From Halonatronomonas betaini (GTDB lineage: Bacteria > Bacillota > Halanaerobiia > Halanaerobiales > Halarsenatibacteraceae): a stretch of DNA of 64,000 nucleotides. This document shows positions 18,552-26,668 of the stretch, piece by piece. The DNA lies in contig NZ_JADPIE010000007.1 of the NCBI RefSeq assembly GCF_015666175.1, positions 124,001 through 188,000 on the forward strand. Reading direction: 5' to 3'. A model generated the notes under the pieces. It saw only the letters and a program-made list of their open reading frames with translations. It made no database searches and was not told where the DNA came from. The position numbers and the translations under genes are program-made. Positions within the stretch are counted from its first letter, which is position 1. Every line of letters begins with the position of its first letter.

Positions 18552-19541
18552 ATGTTAGGTTTAATAAGAAATAAGCAGGTTACTAAGCCTAAAAATATTA
18601 ATCGAGGAAGAAAGTGGAGCATTGGGCTCTATGCCGGAGATCCTTTAGGTGAATTGGTTGAACTTCCTGGTAATCCGATTATTGCTGCAGAAGATATTAC
18701 TGATTGCAGGGCTGGTTTTGTTGCTGACCCATTTATTATTGAGGTTAATAATATTTATTATCTCTTCTTTGAAATAATGAACCTTGATAGTGGCCAGGGC
18801 GATATTGGACTCTCTATTAGTGAGGATGGAGTAAACTGGTCATATCAGGGACTTGTGCTAGTTAGTCGTTATCATCTCTCTTATCCCTGGGTTTTTGAGC
18901 ATAGGGGCAATTATTTTATGCTACCTGAGATGAACCAGGGAAAGACGGTTAAATTATTTCAGGCTGTGAATTTTCCATATGAATGGGAGTCTGTAGCTGA
19001 GTTGTTATCTGGAAAGAGATATCGAGATAGTAGTTTATTGAAATATGATAGTCTCTGGTGGCTATTTACTACCTGGGATGATACCAGACTTCATCTTTAT
19101 TACAGTGAAGATTTATTATCTGGTAGCTGGCAGAGCCATCCGGCCTCACCAGTTGCTAGAGGCAGGTTTGCCAGGCCGGCAGGCCGGATTTTAAATTATA
19201 ATGGCAGGTTTTATCGACCAGCTCAGGATCCTTTGCCAGGCTATGGCAGCAGGGTTATGCTCCATGAGATTGAAGAGATTAGTACCGATAGCTATAAGGA
19301 AAGATTGATCGGACCATATTTTTCAGCTTCCAGGAGTGGCTGGAATTCAGAAAGGATGCACCATGTTGATTTTCTGGACAGAATACCAGCAGGTATTAAA
19401 CAGAAAGGGATTGTAGATGAAAAAGACTGGTTGGTAGTCGCTGATGGCTACAATACCAGATGGACTATAGACCCTGTTAGGCTTAGTATTTCCAGGGTTA
19501 AGAGGAGGTTGAGAAATGTCAGAGATCGAAATTTCAGATAA
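18552..19541 (+). CDS. beta-propeller protein, GINT1 N-terminal-domain-like
   Basis: 329 aa without signal peptide. It matches from memory the five-bladed propeller family (related to GH32/GH43/GH68 folds) found at the N-terminus of plant glucosamine inositolphosphorylceramide transferase and in bacterial polysaccharide clusters. Visible marks: ADPFIIEVNNIYYLFFE, YPWVFEHRGNYFMLPE, RYRDSSLLKYDSLWWLF and RFARPAGRILNYNGRFYRPAQD. ATG 18552 is preferred to TTG 18546 because GGAGG then sits 8-10 nt upstream. Here the domain is standalone. It overlaps the downstream FCD regulator by 26 bp, so the two are coupled. Probable carbohydrate-active or glycan-binding role; activity unknown. Confidence 0.65.
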   Translation: MLGLIRNKQVTKPKNINRGRKWSIGLYAGDPLGELVELPGNPIIAAEDITDCRAGFVADPFIIEVNNIYYLFFEIMNLDSGQGDIGLSISEDGVNWSYQGLVLVSRYHLSYPWVFEHRGNYFMLPEMNQGKTVKLFQAVNFPYEWESVAELLSGKRYRDSSLLKYDSLWWLFTTWDDTRLHLYYSEDLLSGSWQSHPASPVARGRFARPAGRILNYNGRFYRPAQDPLPGYGSRVMLHEIEEISTDSYKERLIGPYFSASRSGWNSERMHHVDFLDRIPAGIKQKGIVDEKDWLVVADGYNTRWTIDPVRLSISRVKRRLRNVRDRNFR

Positions 19542-20244
19542 GGAATATGAGATTTTAAGTATAATTGAATCTATTGAAGGCCCGGTAGGCTCAGGCATAA
19601 TAAGCCAGAAAATCTCCAGGGATTATGATTCATTTAGTGAGGCTACTATTGGCAGGATTTTAAGGAGGCTGGATAAGAAAGGCTTAACCGAAAAAGAGCC
19701 TTATCGGGGCCGGTTATTATCAGAAAAAGGGAAAGTAACATTAAAGGAATATCGACTGGATAGAAGAATGAAGAATGAGATTGATAAATTTTTAGATTTA
19801 ACAAAAGTAGAGAGAAGGCAGGAATTACTGGATATGTTAGTTGCCAGGCGAGCTATAGAACGGGAAGTTGTTAGACTGGTAACTGAAAAGATTTCTGATG
19901 CTGAATTTGAGAAACTTAGAGAAATAATTAAAAGGCATCATACTGATTTTGAAAAAGGTGAAAGTTATGGTCAGGGAGATAAGAATTTTCATTTGATGCT
20001 TGCTGAAATTGCAGGTAATAGCTTTTTAGAGGCCTCTCTAAAAATGATCAGAAATAATGAAGATTATTCTCCTGCCCTTGAGCAGATGCGGACAATTGTA
20101 GGGAGCAAGATAGTCTGGGACCATAATCAGATTTTAAAGGCTATTGAATCAGGTGACCCTGATAGGGCTGAAGAAGCCATGGTTGAGCATATTGAGAATA
20201 TTATCAATGATATAAAGGTTTACTGGGAGACTGATTTTGAGTAG
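19516..20244 (+). CDS. transcriptional regulator, winged helix + FCD domain
   Basis: 242 aa. The N-terminal 75 residues are a winged helix of the type seen at the start of NrpR-like regulators (KEYEILSIIESIEGPVGS, then SEATIGRILRRLDKKGL), not the usual GntR helix. Residues about 90-235 form an FCD (FadR C-terminal) all-helical ligand domain, with the metal/ligand pattern DKNFHLMLAEIAGNSFL and DHNQILKAIESGDPDRAEEAM..H. AGGAGG precedes ATG 19516. It is immediately upstream of the cell-wall peptide operon and is its probable regulator. A palindrome lies just after that operon's promoter. Confidence 0.82.
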   Translation: MSEIEISDKEYEILSIIESIEGPVGSGIISQKISRDYDSFSEATIGRILRRLDKKGLTEKEPYRGRLLSEKGKVTLKEYRLDRRMKNEIDKFLDLTKVERRQELLDMLVARRAIEREVVRLVTEKISDAEFEKLREIIKRHHTDFEKGESYGQGDKNFHLMLAEIAGNSFLEASLKMIRNNEDYSPALEQMRTIVGSKIVWDHNQILKAIESGDPDRAEEAMVEHIENIINDIKVYWETDFE

Positions 20245-20249
20245 TCTGG

Positions 20250-20278
20250 TTGACATTTCATTAATGATTCAGTATAAT
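20250..20278 (+). promoter_or_regulatory. consensus sigma-A promoter of the salvage operon
   Basis: TTGACA (20250-20255), exactly 17 nt, TATAAT (20273-20278). It lies 6 bp after the FCD regulator stop and drives the lysA-like gene and downstream cluster. Confidence 0.78.
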
Positions 20279-20288
20279 AGCAACACTG

Positions 20289-20305
20289 GCTCATCACTGA
20301 TGAGC
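20289..20305. promoter_or_regulatory. putative operator palindrome downstream of promoter
   Basis: Perfect inverted repeat GCTCATC-ACT-GATGAGC, starting about 10 bp after the -10 box and so covering roughly +4 to +20. It has no T-tract, so it is not a terminator. A repressor site for the adjacent FCD regulator is the simplest reading; a 5' mRNA stabilising hairpin is the alternative. Confidence 0.5.
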
Positions 20306-20368
20306 AACTATGCTGGTATAGATGTTTTGTTTATGAGGTCTATTTGATTTATAAAGGAGCTGAAAATT

Positions 20369-21676
20369 GTGTTAATGCAAGGAACGACAGAGGTTAATGA
20401 GCAGGGAGTACTGGAAATAGGTGGAGTTTCTGTTAAAGAGTTAAGGGATAGTTTTGGGAGCCCTTTATTAGTATATGATTATCAAGAGATTATAAATAAT
20501 ATAAATAAATTTAAAGAGGCTGTTGCCAGTTATCCAGGTGAGGCAGAGATTATTTATGCCAGTAAGGCCTTTTTATGTAGAGGGATTGCAGATATTATTG
20601 CTAAAAATGATATTTATATAGACGTTGTCTCTGGAGGTGAAATGGCCAGGGCTCTATCTGGAGAGCTGACTGCAGATAGAATATATATGCATGGAAATAA
20701 TAAGAGTGAGGCTGAGTTAAGGACTGCTATTACTGAAGGTGTTAATACTATAATAGTGGATAATTTTTATGAGGCGGAGCTTATAAATAGGCTGGCCAGA
20801 GAAGAAAATTCTGTTGTAGATTGTATAGTTCGCTTAATACCAGGGATTTCAGCCCATACCCATGAATTTATTAGAACTGGCCAGGCAGATTCAAAATTTG
20901 GTGTCAGTATTAAGACAGGCCAGGCCAGAGAACTTATAAAATGGCTTGTTGGGAGGGATAACCTTAATTTTAAAGGTATTCATGCCCATATTGGGTCCCA
21001 GATATATGATGTGACTGCATTTAAAGAGTTGATCTGGGTCTTAATAAAGTTTATGATAGAACTTAGAAGGGAAGATAATATCCTGGTTGAAAAATTGAAT
21101 TTAGGCGGTGGGTTTGGCGTCCCGGAAAAATCTGAAGATCCTGAAGTTGATGTGGTTAAACTGGTTGGAGAAATTGCCCAGGAGCTTGTTGAAAGCTGTG
21201 ACCGGGAGGATTATCCACTGCCAGCCCTATTATTAGAGCCAGGGAGATCTATTGTTGGGTCTGCCGGGACCAGTCTTTATACTGTGGGCTCAATCAAGGA
21301 GATTGGGGAGTTAAAGACCTATTTAGCTGTTGATGGTGGGATGGCTGATAATATCAGGCCTGCCCTCTATGGTGCTGAATATGAGGCCTTTATAGCCAAT
21401 CGTTGCCTGGATGAAGAGGATACAGAGGTTACAATAGTGGGTAAATGCTGCGAATCAGGGGATGTTCTAATTGAGGATGAACTGCTGGCAGACCCTGAAC
21501 CAGGAGATATTCTTGCTATCCCTGCAACCGGTGCTTATACCTATTCACTATCCAGTAATTATAATGGTTTATTGAGGCCGGCTGTTTTGCTGGTATATCA
21601 GGAGAATGTTCAGGTGCTGATTGAAAGAGAACAGGAAGAGGACCTCTATAAAAACGATTGTAAGCTAGAAATCTAG
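20369..21676 (+). CDS. lysA: diaminopimelate decarboxylase-like PLP enzyme
   Basis: 435 aa, fold-type III PLP decarboxylase that converts meso-DAP to lysine. PLP-binding Lys in IIYASKAFLCRG (about K66), HAHIGSQI, LNLGGGFGVP, LLEPGRSIVGSAG, the active-site GKCCESGDVL and the C-terminal ATGAYTYSLSSNYNG are visible. The GTG start at 20369 sits 9 nt after AAGGAG. Context is unusual: it opens a cell-wall peptide degradation operon rather than a lysine biosynthesis operon, so it probably consumes DAP freed from muropeptides. Activity on another diamino acid is possible. Confidence 0.85.
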   Translation: MLMQGTTEVNEQGVLEIGGVSVKELRDSFGSPLLVYDYQEIINNINKFKEAVASYPGEAEIIYASKAFLCRGIADIIAKNDIYIDVVSGGEMARALSGELTADRIYMHGNNKSEAELRTAITEGVNTIIVDNFYEAELINRLAREENSVVDCIVRLIPGISAHTHEFIRTGQADSKFGVSIKTGQARELIKWLVGRDNLNFKGIHAHIGSQIYDVTAFKELIWVLIKFMIELRREDNILVEKLNLGGGFGVPEKSEDPEVDVVKLVGEIAQELVESCDREDYPLPALLLEPGRSIVGSAGTSLYTVGSIKEIGELKTYLAVDGGMADNIRPALYGAEYEAFIANRCLDEEDTEVTIVGKCCESGDVLIEDELLADPEPGDILAIPATGAYTYSLSSNYNGLLRPAVLLVYQENVQVLIEREQEEDLYKNDCKLEI

Positions 21677-21694
21677 AGAGGGTGTTTAATTTAT

Positions 21695-23098
21695 ATGTCA
21701 TTTTTGCCACCAAATGTAAGTGAGGAGATGCTGGAAGCTGACTTCTGGCTTGAAAAGCTAGCTGATGGTGATAGGGTTTTAGCAAACGCTGATGAAATTA
21801 ATTATATTGAGGCAAGGACTGCTGAAAAGATGGCTGAATTAGGCCTGGCCGGTGAATATACCCTGCCAGATGATTTCCAGGAAGAAATGTCAGTGGGCGG
21901 TGTCAGGGATTTGATGAAGTCATATTCTCTACCAGATTCTTTACCAGATTATGATCTGTATTCTGCCGATGGCAGCAGGTATGATCAGATCTGGCAGGAT
22001 AAGTTAATCGAAGAGATTAATTTAGAGCTTTTAGCAGATGATAATAAAATAATCCAGGGGAAACCTGCTTTAACTGTCAGGCGCTTATCGATTAGAGCAT
22101 TCCCGACTGGAGAAACTGCTGTTAAAGATCCAGAAGCCATTGATGTTGATCGCTTTCAGTTAACAGCAATTCAGGCTGCCAGTCCTGTTATGATCTGGCA
22201 TCAGAGTCTTTCAGGGGAATGGTCATTTATTCAGAGTCAGATTTATTCTGGCTGGGTTCCGACTCAATATCTGGCAGTTGCAGCAGATTTAGAGACTATT
22301 CTAGACTATCATAATCAGGAAGAGAAGATGGTAGTTACTGGAAGCAGAACTGAGACAGAGCCAAATCCTTTTTTCTATGGAATAAGCAATATCTTTCTTC
22401 AACTAGGAGATAGCCTGCCTATTTATGATGAAGATTTAGTTCCTGAAGAGATTCCTGCAGGGGCCAGGAATGGGCAGTCTCCTGCAGGTTGCCATGTTGT
22501 TAAAGTTCCCCTGGCCCATGGGGCAAGAGTCGATAGGCCTGGAGACTTAAAATTTGCACCTGCCCTGATACCGTATTCCCAGCCAGTGGAGACTGGTTAC
22601 AGGGATTTAACTAAGGCTAATTTAATAGAAGCCGCCTTTAAATGCCTGGGAGAAAGGTATGGCTGGGGTGGTTTATTCAAACGCCGTGACTGTTCTAGAC
22701 TTGTCTTCGATATTTACAGGCAGGCAGGCTTAATCCTGCCAAGAGATGCCGGTGAACCCCAGGAAGAAGGGGCTTTTGGTGAAACTATCTATTTTGAAGG
22801 TGATAGAGAAGCTAGGCTGAACCAGTTAGAAAAATTAGAAGCTGGTGATCCGGTTTATCTACCTGGTCATGTTATGATTTATCTAGGTAAAGCTAAAAAG
22901 CCTGGCACAGATCAGGCCGGTCACTATGTAATTCACTCAGGGGCCGGGTATGGCAGGTTAGTTGCTGGAGAAATTGAACCGGTAACGGTGCATAGTACCT
23001 TTGTGATGGAAATTGAAACTTATTTAAAAAATAAGGATAAGACCTTTCTTGAGGCCTTAACAGTAGGCAGGAAATTCAGGGCTGATTTAGATGGATAG
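21695..23098 (+). CDS. NlpC/P60 endopeptidase with SH3 domains (YkfC-like)
   Basis: 467 aa without signal peptide. Two SH3-type modules (about 125-200, with WHQSLSGEWSFIQSQIYSGWVPTQYLAV, and about 205-300) precede a C-terminal NlpC/P60 papain-like domain. Its catalytic Cys is in FKRRDCSRLVFDIYRQAG (about C333) and its histidines in LPGHVMIYLG and YVIHSGAGYG. The arrangement matches YkfC, which cuts the gamma-D-Glu-(L)-diamino acid bond of cell-wall peptides inside the cell. Neighbours (epimerase, DAP decarboxylase) fit that reaction. DCSR replaces the usual DCSG after the nucleophile. Confidence 0.85.
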   Translation: MSFLPPNVSEEMLEADFWLEKLADGDRVLANADEINYIEARTAEKMAELGLAGEYTLPDDFQEEMSVGGVRDLMKSYSLPDSLPDYDLYSADGSRYDQIWQDKLIEEINLELLADDNKIIQGKPALTVRRLSIRAFPTGETAVKDPEAIDVDRFQLTAIQAASPVMIWHQSLSGEWSFIQSQIYSGWVPTQYLAVAADLETILDYHNQEEKMVVTGSRTETEPNPFFYGISNIFLQLGDSLPIYDEDLVPEEIPAGARNGQSPAGCHVVKVPLAHGARVDRPGDLKFAPALIPYSQPVETGYRDLTKANLIEAAFKCLGERYGWGGLFKRRDCSRLVFDIYRQAGLILPRDAGEPQEEGAFGETIYFEGDREARLNQLEKLEAGDPVYLPGHVMIYLGKAKKPGTDQAGHYVIHSGAGYGRLVAGEIEPVTVHSTFVMEIETYLKNKDKTFLEALTVGRKFRADLDG

Positions 23099-23867
23099 AC
23101 TTAAACAGGAGGTAGACCAGCTAATTACTGATGTTCCAGGCAAGCACTCAGTATATTTAAAGGATGTTGAGACTGGGGAGGTCCTGGCCATGGCAGCAGA
23201 TGAAAAGATGGCAGCAGCCAGTTTAATCAAAGTGCCTATTTTGTATGTCCTGTATGACCTGGCAGCCAGAGGAGAAATAGATCTGGATGAGACTCTAAGG
23301 CCAGAAGGTGATAATATTGTTGGTGGTGCCGGGGTTTTAAGCTGGTTTAAATCGAGACCTGAACTTACTTTAATGGATCTGGCAGAATTAATGATAGTTA
23401 TAAGTGATAATACAGCTACTAATATTTTAATTGATAAGATTGGCTTTGAGCCAGTCAATAATTATCTTAAGGAGAATGAATTGAAGTTGACCTGCCTGGA
23501 AAGAAAGATGATGGATACTGAAGCCAGAAGAGCTGGCAGGGAGAATATTACAACTGCCAGAGAGATGGGACAGATGATGGAGCTGGCATATCTTAATGAG
23601 AGTTTATCTGGAGCTAGGGCAACTCTCTGCAGGCAGCAACTTAGAGATAAGATATCGTATTTAATACCTGAGAATTTGTGGAGCTCTGTGGCCAGTAAGA
23701 CAGGTATGTTAAAGGGGATTGAACATGATGCCAGTCTTTTTTTAGAACCTGAGCCCTTTGTGGCAGTTATAATGTCATCAGAGCTTGAAAGTCAGGCTGC
23801 TGGCAAGCTGCTTCAGGCAAAGATCGGCAAGAAAATTTATCAATACTTAAAAATGAAAGGTGGTTAA
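23091..23867 (+). CDS. cytoplasmic class A beta-lactamase-like serine hydrolase
   Basis: 258 aa. SxxK in AAASLIKVPIL (S44, K47), SDN at 105-107 (VISDNTATN) and KTG at 203-205 (VASKTGMLKGIEHDA). A Glu in MMDTEARRAGRE may stand in for the omega-loop general base. There is no signal peptide, so the enzyme should be cytosolic and unable to protect against antibiotics. It overlaps the NlpC/P60 gene by 8 bp, inside a peptide-catabolism operon. A peptidase acting on D-residues of muropeptides, perhaps replacing an LD-carboxypeptidase, is a reasonable inference. Confidence 0.82.
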   Translation: MDRLKQEVDQLITDVPGKHSVYLKDVETGEVLAMAADEKMAAASLIKVPILYVLYDLAARGEIDLDETLRPEGDNIVGGAGVLSWFKSRPELTLMDLAELMIVISDNTATNILIDKIGFEPVNNYLKENELKLTCLERKMMDTEARRAGRENITTAREMGQMMELAYLNESLSGARATLCRQQLRDKISYLIPENLWSSVASKTGMLKGIEHDASLFLEPEPFVAVIMSSELESQAAGKLLQAKIGKKIYQYLKMKGG

Positions 23868-23871
23868 TCCT

Positions 23872-24945
23872 TTGAAGATAATTGATTATGATATTTATCA
23901 GAGAGTAATAAAACTTGATCGTCCTTTTAAGACGGCCTTAAGGTCGGTAGATAGAGCAAAGGAGCTGGTCTTTGAACTGAAGACAGAAGCTGCTGTTGGG
24001 ATCGGAGCTGCTCCCCCGACAGAAGTTATTACCGGTGACAATCTCCCTGGAATTCAGGCAACTTTAGAAAATCAGGTCTGGCCAGTCTTAAAGGGACAGG
24101 AAGCTGAAGATTTAAATTACTTATTAAATAAAATTTCTTCTTCTGCAGTTAATAACACCAGTGCTAAAGCGGCAGCTGAGATTGCATTATTTGATCTGGT
24201 TGCCAGGCTTAATCAGACTCCTCTCTGGAAGTTTTTAGGCGGAAGAAAGAGAGATTTAGTGACAGATATGACTATCAGTGTTGACAGGCCTGAGATAATG
24301 GCCGAAGATGCTAAAAAGGCTGTTGCTAAAGGTTTTGCAACGCTCAAGTTGAAAGTAGGAGTTGGCCCAGATGTTGATCTGGCCAGGGTTAAAGCTGTCA
24401 GAGAAGCTGTTGGCGAGGAGATTAAGCTCAGACTGGATGCCAATCAGGGCTGGACAGCAAATCAAGCAATAAATACAATTAAAAAACTTGAGGCTGCTGA
24501 ACTTGATATTGAGCTAGTAGAACAGCCAGTCCCTGCCTATGATTTTAAAGGTTTAAAGGAAGTTAAAGAGAATGTTTTAATACCGATTATGGCTGATGAG
24601 AGTCTATTTTCTCTAAAAGATGCAGTTAAGTTACTGGAGATGCAGGCCTGCGATTATCTAAATATAAAGCTAATGAAAACTGGAGGAATCTCGACTGCTC
24701 TTGCGATTGCAAATCTTGCTCAAAGTTACGGCATAGAGTGTATGTTAGGAAGTATGCTAGAAAGCAGAATCTCTGTAACTGCAGCTGCCGTTGTTGCCGC
24801 TGCCGCTGAGAATATCACAAGACTTGATTTAGATGCACCGATTTTAATAGGCGATGATGGTGTTGAAGGCGGATTAAATTATAATAATAATAGACTGGTA
24901 TTGCCGGAAGGCCCAGGTCTGGATATAGGTGTGATAAATAGATGA
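23872..24945 (+). CDS. L-Ala-D/L-Glu (dipeptide) epimerase
   Basis: 357 aa, enolase superfamily (muconate lactonising subgroup). Catalytic KxK in TLKLKVG, metal ligands in RLDANQGW, LVEQPVPA and IMADESLF, catalytic Lys in NIKLMKTGGI, and the LDLDAPI motif that in Ala-Glu epimerases binds the substrate amino group. It converts L-Ala-D-Glu to L-Ala-L-Glu so that ordinary peptidases can finish degradation. TTG 23872 is preferred over GTG 23860 because AAAGGTGG lies 8 nt upstream of it. It overlaps the next gene by 4 bp. Confidence 0.9.
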   Translation: MKIIDYDIYQRVIKLDRPFKTALRSVDRAKELVFELKTEAAVGIGAAPPTEVITGDNLPGIQATLENQVWPVLKGQEAEDLNYLLNKISSSAVNNTSAKAAAEIALFDLVARLNQTPLWKFLGGRKRDLVTDMTISVDRPEIMAEDAKKAVAKGFATLKLKVGVGPDVDLARVKAVREAVGEEIKLRLDANQGWTANQAINTIKKLEAAELDIELVEQPVPAYDFKGLKEVKENVLIPIMADESLFSLKDAVKLLEMQACDYLNIKLMKTGGISTALAIANLAQSYGIECMLGSMLESRISVTAAAVVAAAAENITRLDLDAPILIGDDGVEGGLNYNNNRLVLPEGPGLDIGVINR

Positions 24946-26540
24946 ACCAGATAGATCTTTTAATTAAAGATGCAAAGATTGTTGATGGCACAGGGGCTAC
25001 AGCCTATAAAGGTAGCCTGGTTGTAAATGATGGCAAAATTGAAAATATCTCTAGAGGAGATCATGAGAAATTTTTAGAGGAAAATCAGGCTGAAAAGATT
25101 GTTGATGGTGGAGGCTATGTGCTGGCTCCAGGTTTTATAGATATTCATACCCATTCAGATCTTAATTTTTTAATTTCTGGACTGGCTGAGAGCAAATTAC
25201 AGCAGGGTGTAACTACTGAAGTTATTGGTAATTGCGGTTCTTCTCCTGCTCCAATTAGAGAAGCTGGCCGCTCAATGCTTGAGGATGAGCTGGCTGATTA
25301 TGGAATGGAGCTGGATTGGAGCAGCTATCCTGAGTTTTTAGAGAGACTATCAAATAAAGAGAAAACTATTAATGTCGCATCATTGATTGGCCATGGCGCA
25401 ATCAGAAAAGCAGTGGCTGGTTATGATGATAGGGCGCTAACATCAGTAGAAATTGATGAAGCTAAAGATATACTGGCCGAAGCTATGGAAGCCGGGGCAG
25501 TTGGCTTTTCATCTGGCTTAATTTATCCGCCATCTTCTTATGGTACAACTGAAGAATTAATTGAACTGGCAAAAGTTGCAGCCAGTTATGGAGGCATTTA
25601 TACGACCCATTTAAGGGATGAAGGCTGTGACATGGTTTCAGCAGTAAAGGAAGCAATTGAGATAGGCAGGCAGGCCAGGATTCCTGTTCATATATCCCAT
25701 CATAAAGTTGTAGATAAAGAGTGCTGGGGGCTTGTTTCCGGGACTCTGGAGATAATGGAATCGGCTAGAAGAGAAGGGATAGATGTTACCTGTGAGCTAT
25801 ATCCTTATCTGGCAACCAGCACCAGTCTTTCATCATTATTGCCTGATTGGGCCCATGAAGGTGGCCGGGATAAGCTTCTTAAACGACTTGAATCCGGAGA
25901 TGATAGGAAACAAATTCTGGATTTTCTTAATGACAAAGTTGCCAGAAGAGGGTGGAAGAATGTTATGATTTCTGATCTCCCAGGCGGTAGATATCCTGAA
26001 TTCGAGGGTGCCACTCTAAAAGAATTAGGCGAGAGCTGGCAGATGCCAGAAGCTGAGGCTTTATTGAGGATCTTAAAGGAACAGGAATTAAGAGCTGGAA
26101 TGATTGGCTTTGCCATGTGTGAAAATGATATGGAGACTGTGTTGACCAGCAGGTTAAGTATGATCGGCTCTGATGGCAGTTCTCTGGCCATTGAGGGCAA
26201 ACTGGCTAAGGGCAAGCCTCATCCCCGTAATTTTGGGACTTTTCCCCGGGTTCTTGGAAAATATGTCCGCGAAAAAGGCCTGATTGATCTTGAAACTGCA
26301 ATTCATAAGATGACAGGAAAGTCGGCTGCAAGGTTCGGCTTTAATGATCGAGGACTTATAAAACCTGGTTTAAAGGCTGATCTGGTACTCTTTGATGAAG
26401 ATGAGATTATTGATAGGGCAGAGTTTATAGATCCCTTCCATTATCCAGATGGCATAAAAGAAGTCTGGGTAGCAGGAAGTTCTGTTCTAAAAGATGGTAA
26501 GCTATCTAAAAAAAGACCTGGAAAACTATTAAAAAATTAG
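24942..26540 (+). CDS. N-acyl-D-amino-acid deacylase (D-aminoacylase family)
   Basis: 532 aa amidohydrolase. Zinc site: GFIDIHTHSD (H69, H71), VIGNCGSSPAP (C98, a metal-ligand Cys typical of D-aminoacylases), TTHLRDEG and HISHHKV; the late motif MIGSDGSS supplies the catalytic Asp. Family activity is release of D-amino acids from N-acyl or peptidyl D-amino acids. In this operon it would process D-Glu- or D-Ala-containing products. ATGA overlap with the epimerase gene indicates coupled translation. Dihydroorotase-like or other amidohydrolase activity is less likely. Confidence 0.85.
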   Translation: MNQIDLLIKDAKIVDGTGATAYKGSLVVNDGKIENISRGDHEKFLEENQAEKIVDGGGYVLAPGFIDIHTHSDLNFLISGLAESKLQQGVTTEVIGNCGSSPAPIREAGRSMLEDELADYGMELDWSSYPEFLERLSNKEKTINVASLIGHGAIRKAVAGYDDRALTSVEIDEAKDILAEAMEAGAVGFSSGLIYPPSSYGTTEELIELAKVAASYGGIYTTHLRDEGCDMVSAVKEAIEIGRQARIPVHISHHKVVDKECWGLVSGTLEIMESARREGIDVTCELYPYLATSTSLSSLLPDWAHEGGRDKLLKRLESGDDRKQILDFLNDKVARRGWKNVMISDLPGGRYPEFEGATLKELGESWQMPEAEALLRILKEQELRAGMIGFAMCENDMETVLTSRLSMIGSDGSSLAIEGKLAKGKPHPRNFGTFPRVLGKYVREKGLIDLETAIHKMTGKSAARFGFNDRGLIKPGLKADLVLFDEDEIIDRAEFIDPFHYPDGIKEVWVAGSSVLKDGKLSKKRPGKLLKN

Positions 26541-26668
26541 TTGAGGAAAAAGGTATTTACACCGTGATGGTGAATATTATAAATACAAAGCTTTAATTGG
26601 GGAAGGTCAATATTGGAGAGTAGATTGAGAAGGTAATGGAATTAAAACAAACATGAGGAGGAATTGAT

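Noticed and set aside
20279-20368. Lysine (L-box) riboswitch in the lysA leader
   Set aside because: The leader is about 90 nt with a single 7-bp hairpin; an L-box needs about 170 nt and five helices.
23087-23458. Open frames on the opposite strand of strongly coding genes (for example antisense to the beta-lactamase-like gene, 28310-28882, 25805-26215)
   Set aside because: All lie inside well-supported genes, lack ribosome sites and give Ser/Leu/Pro-rich products typical of shadow frames.
26541-26668. Riboswitch or T-box before the binding-protein gene
   Set aside because: 128 AT-rich bases with only a 4-bp hairpin and no T-box sequence or terminator.
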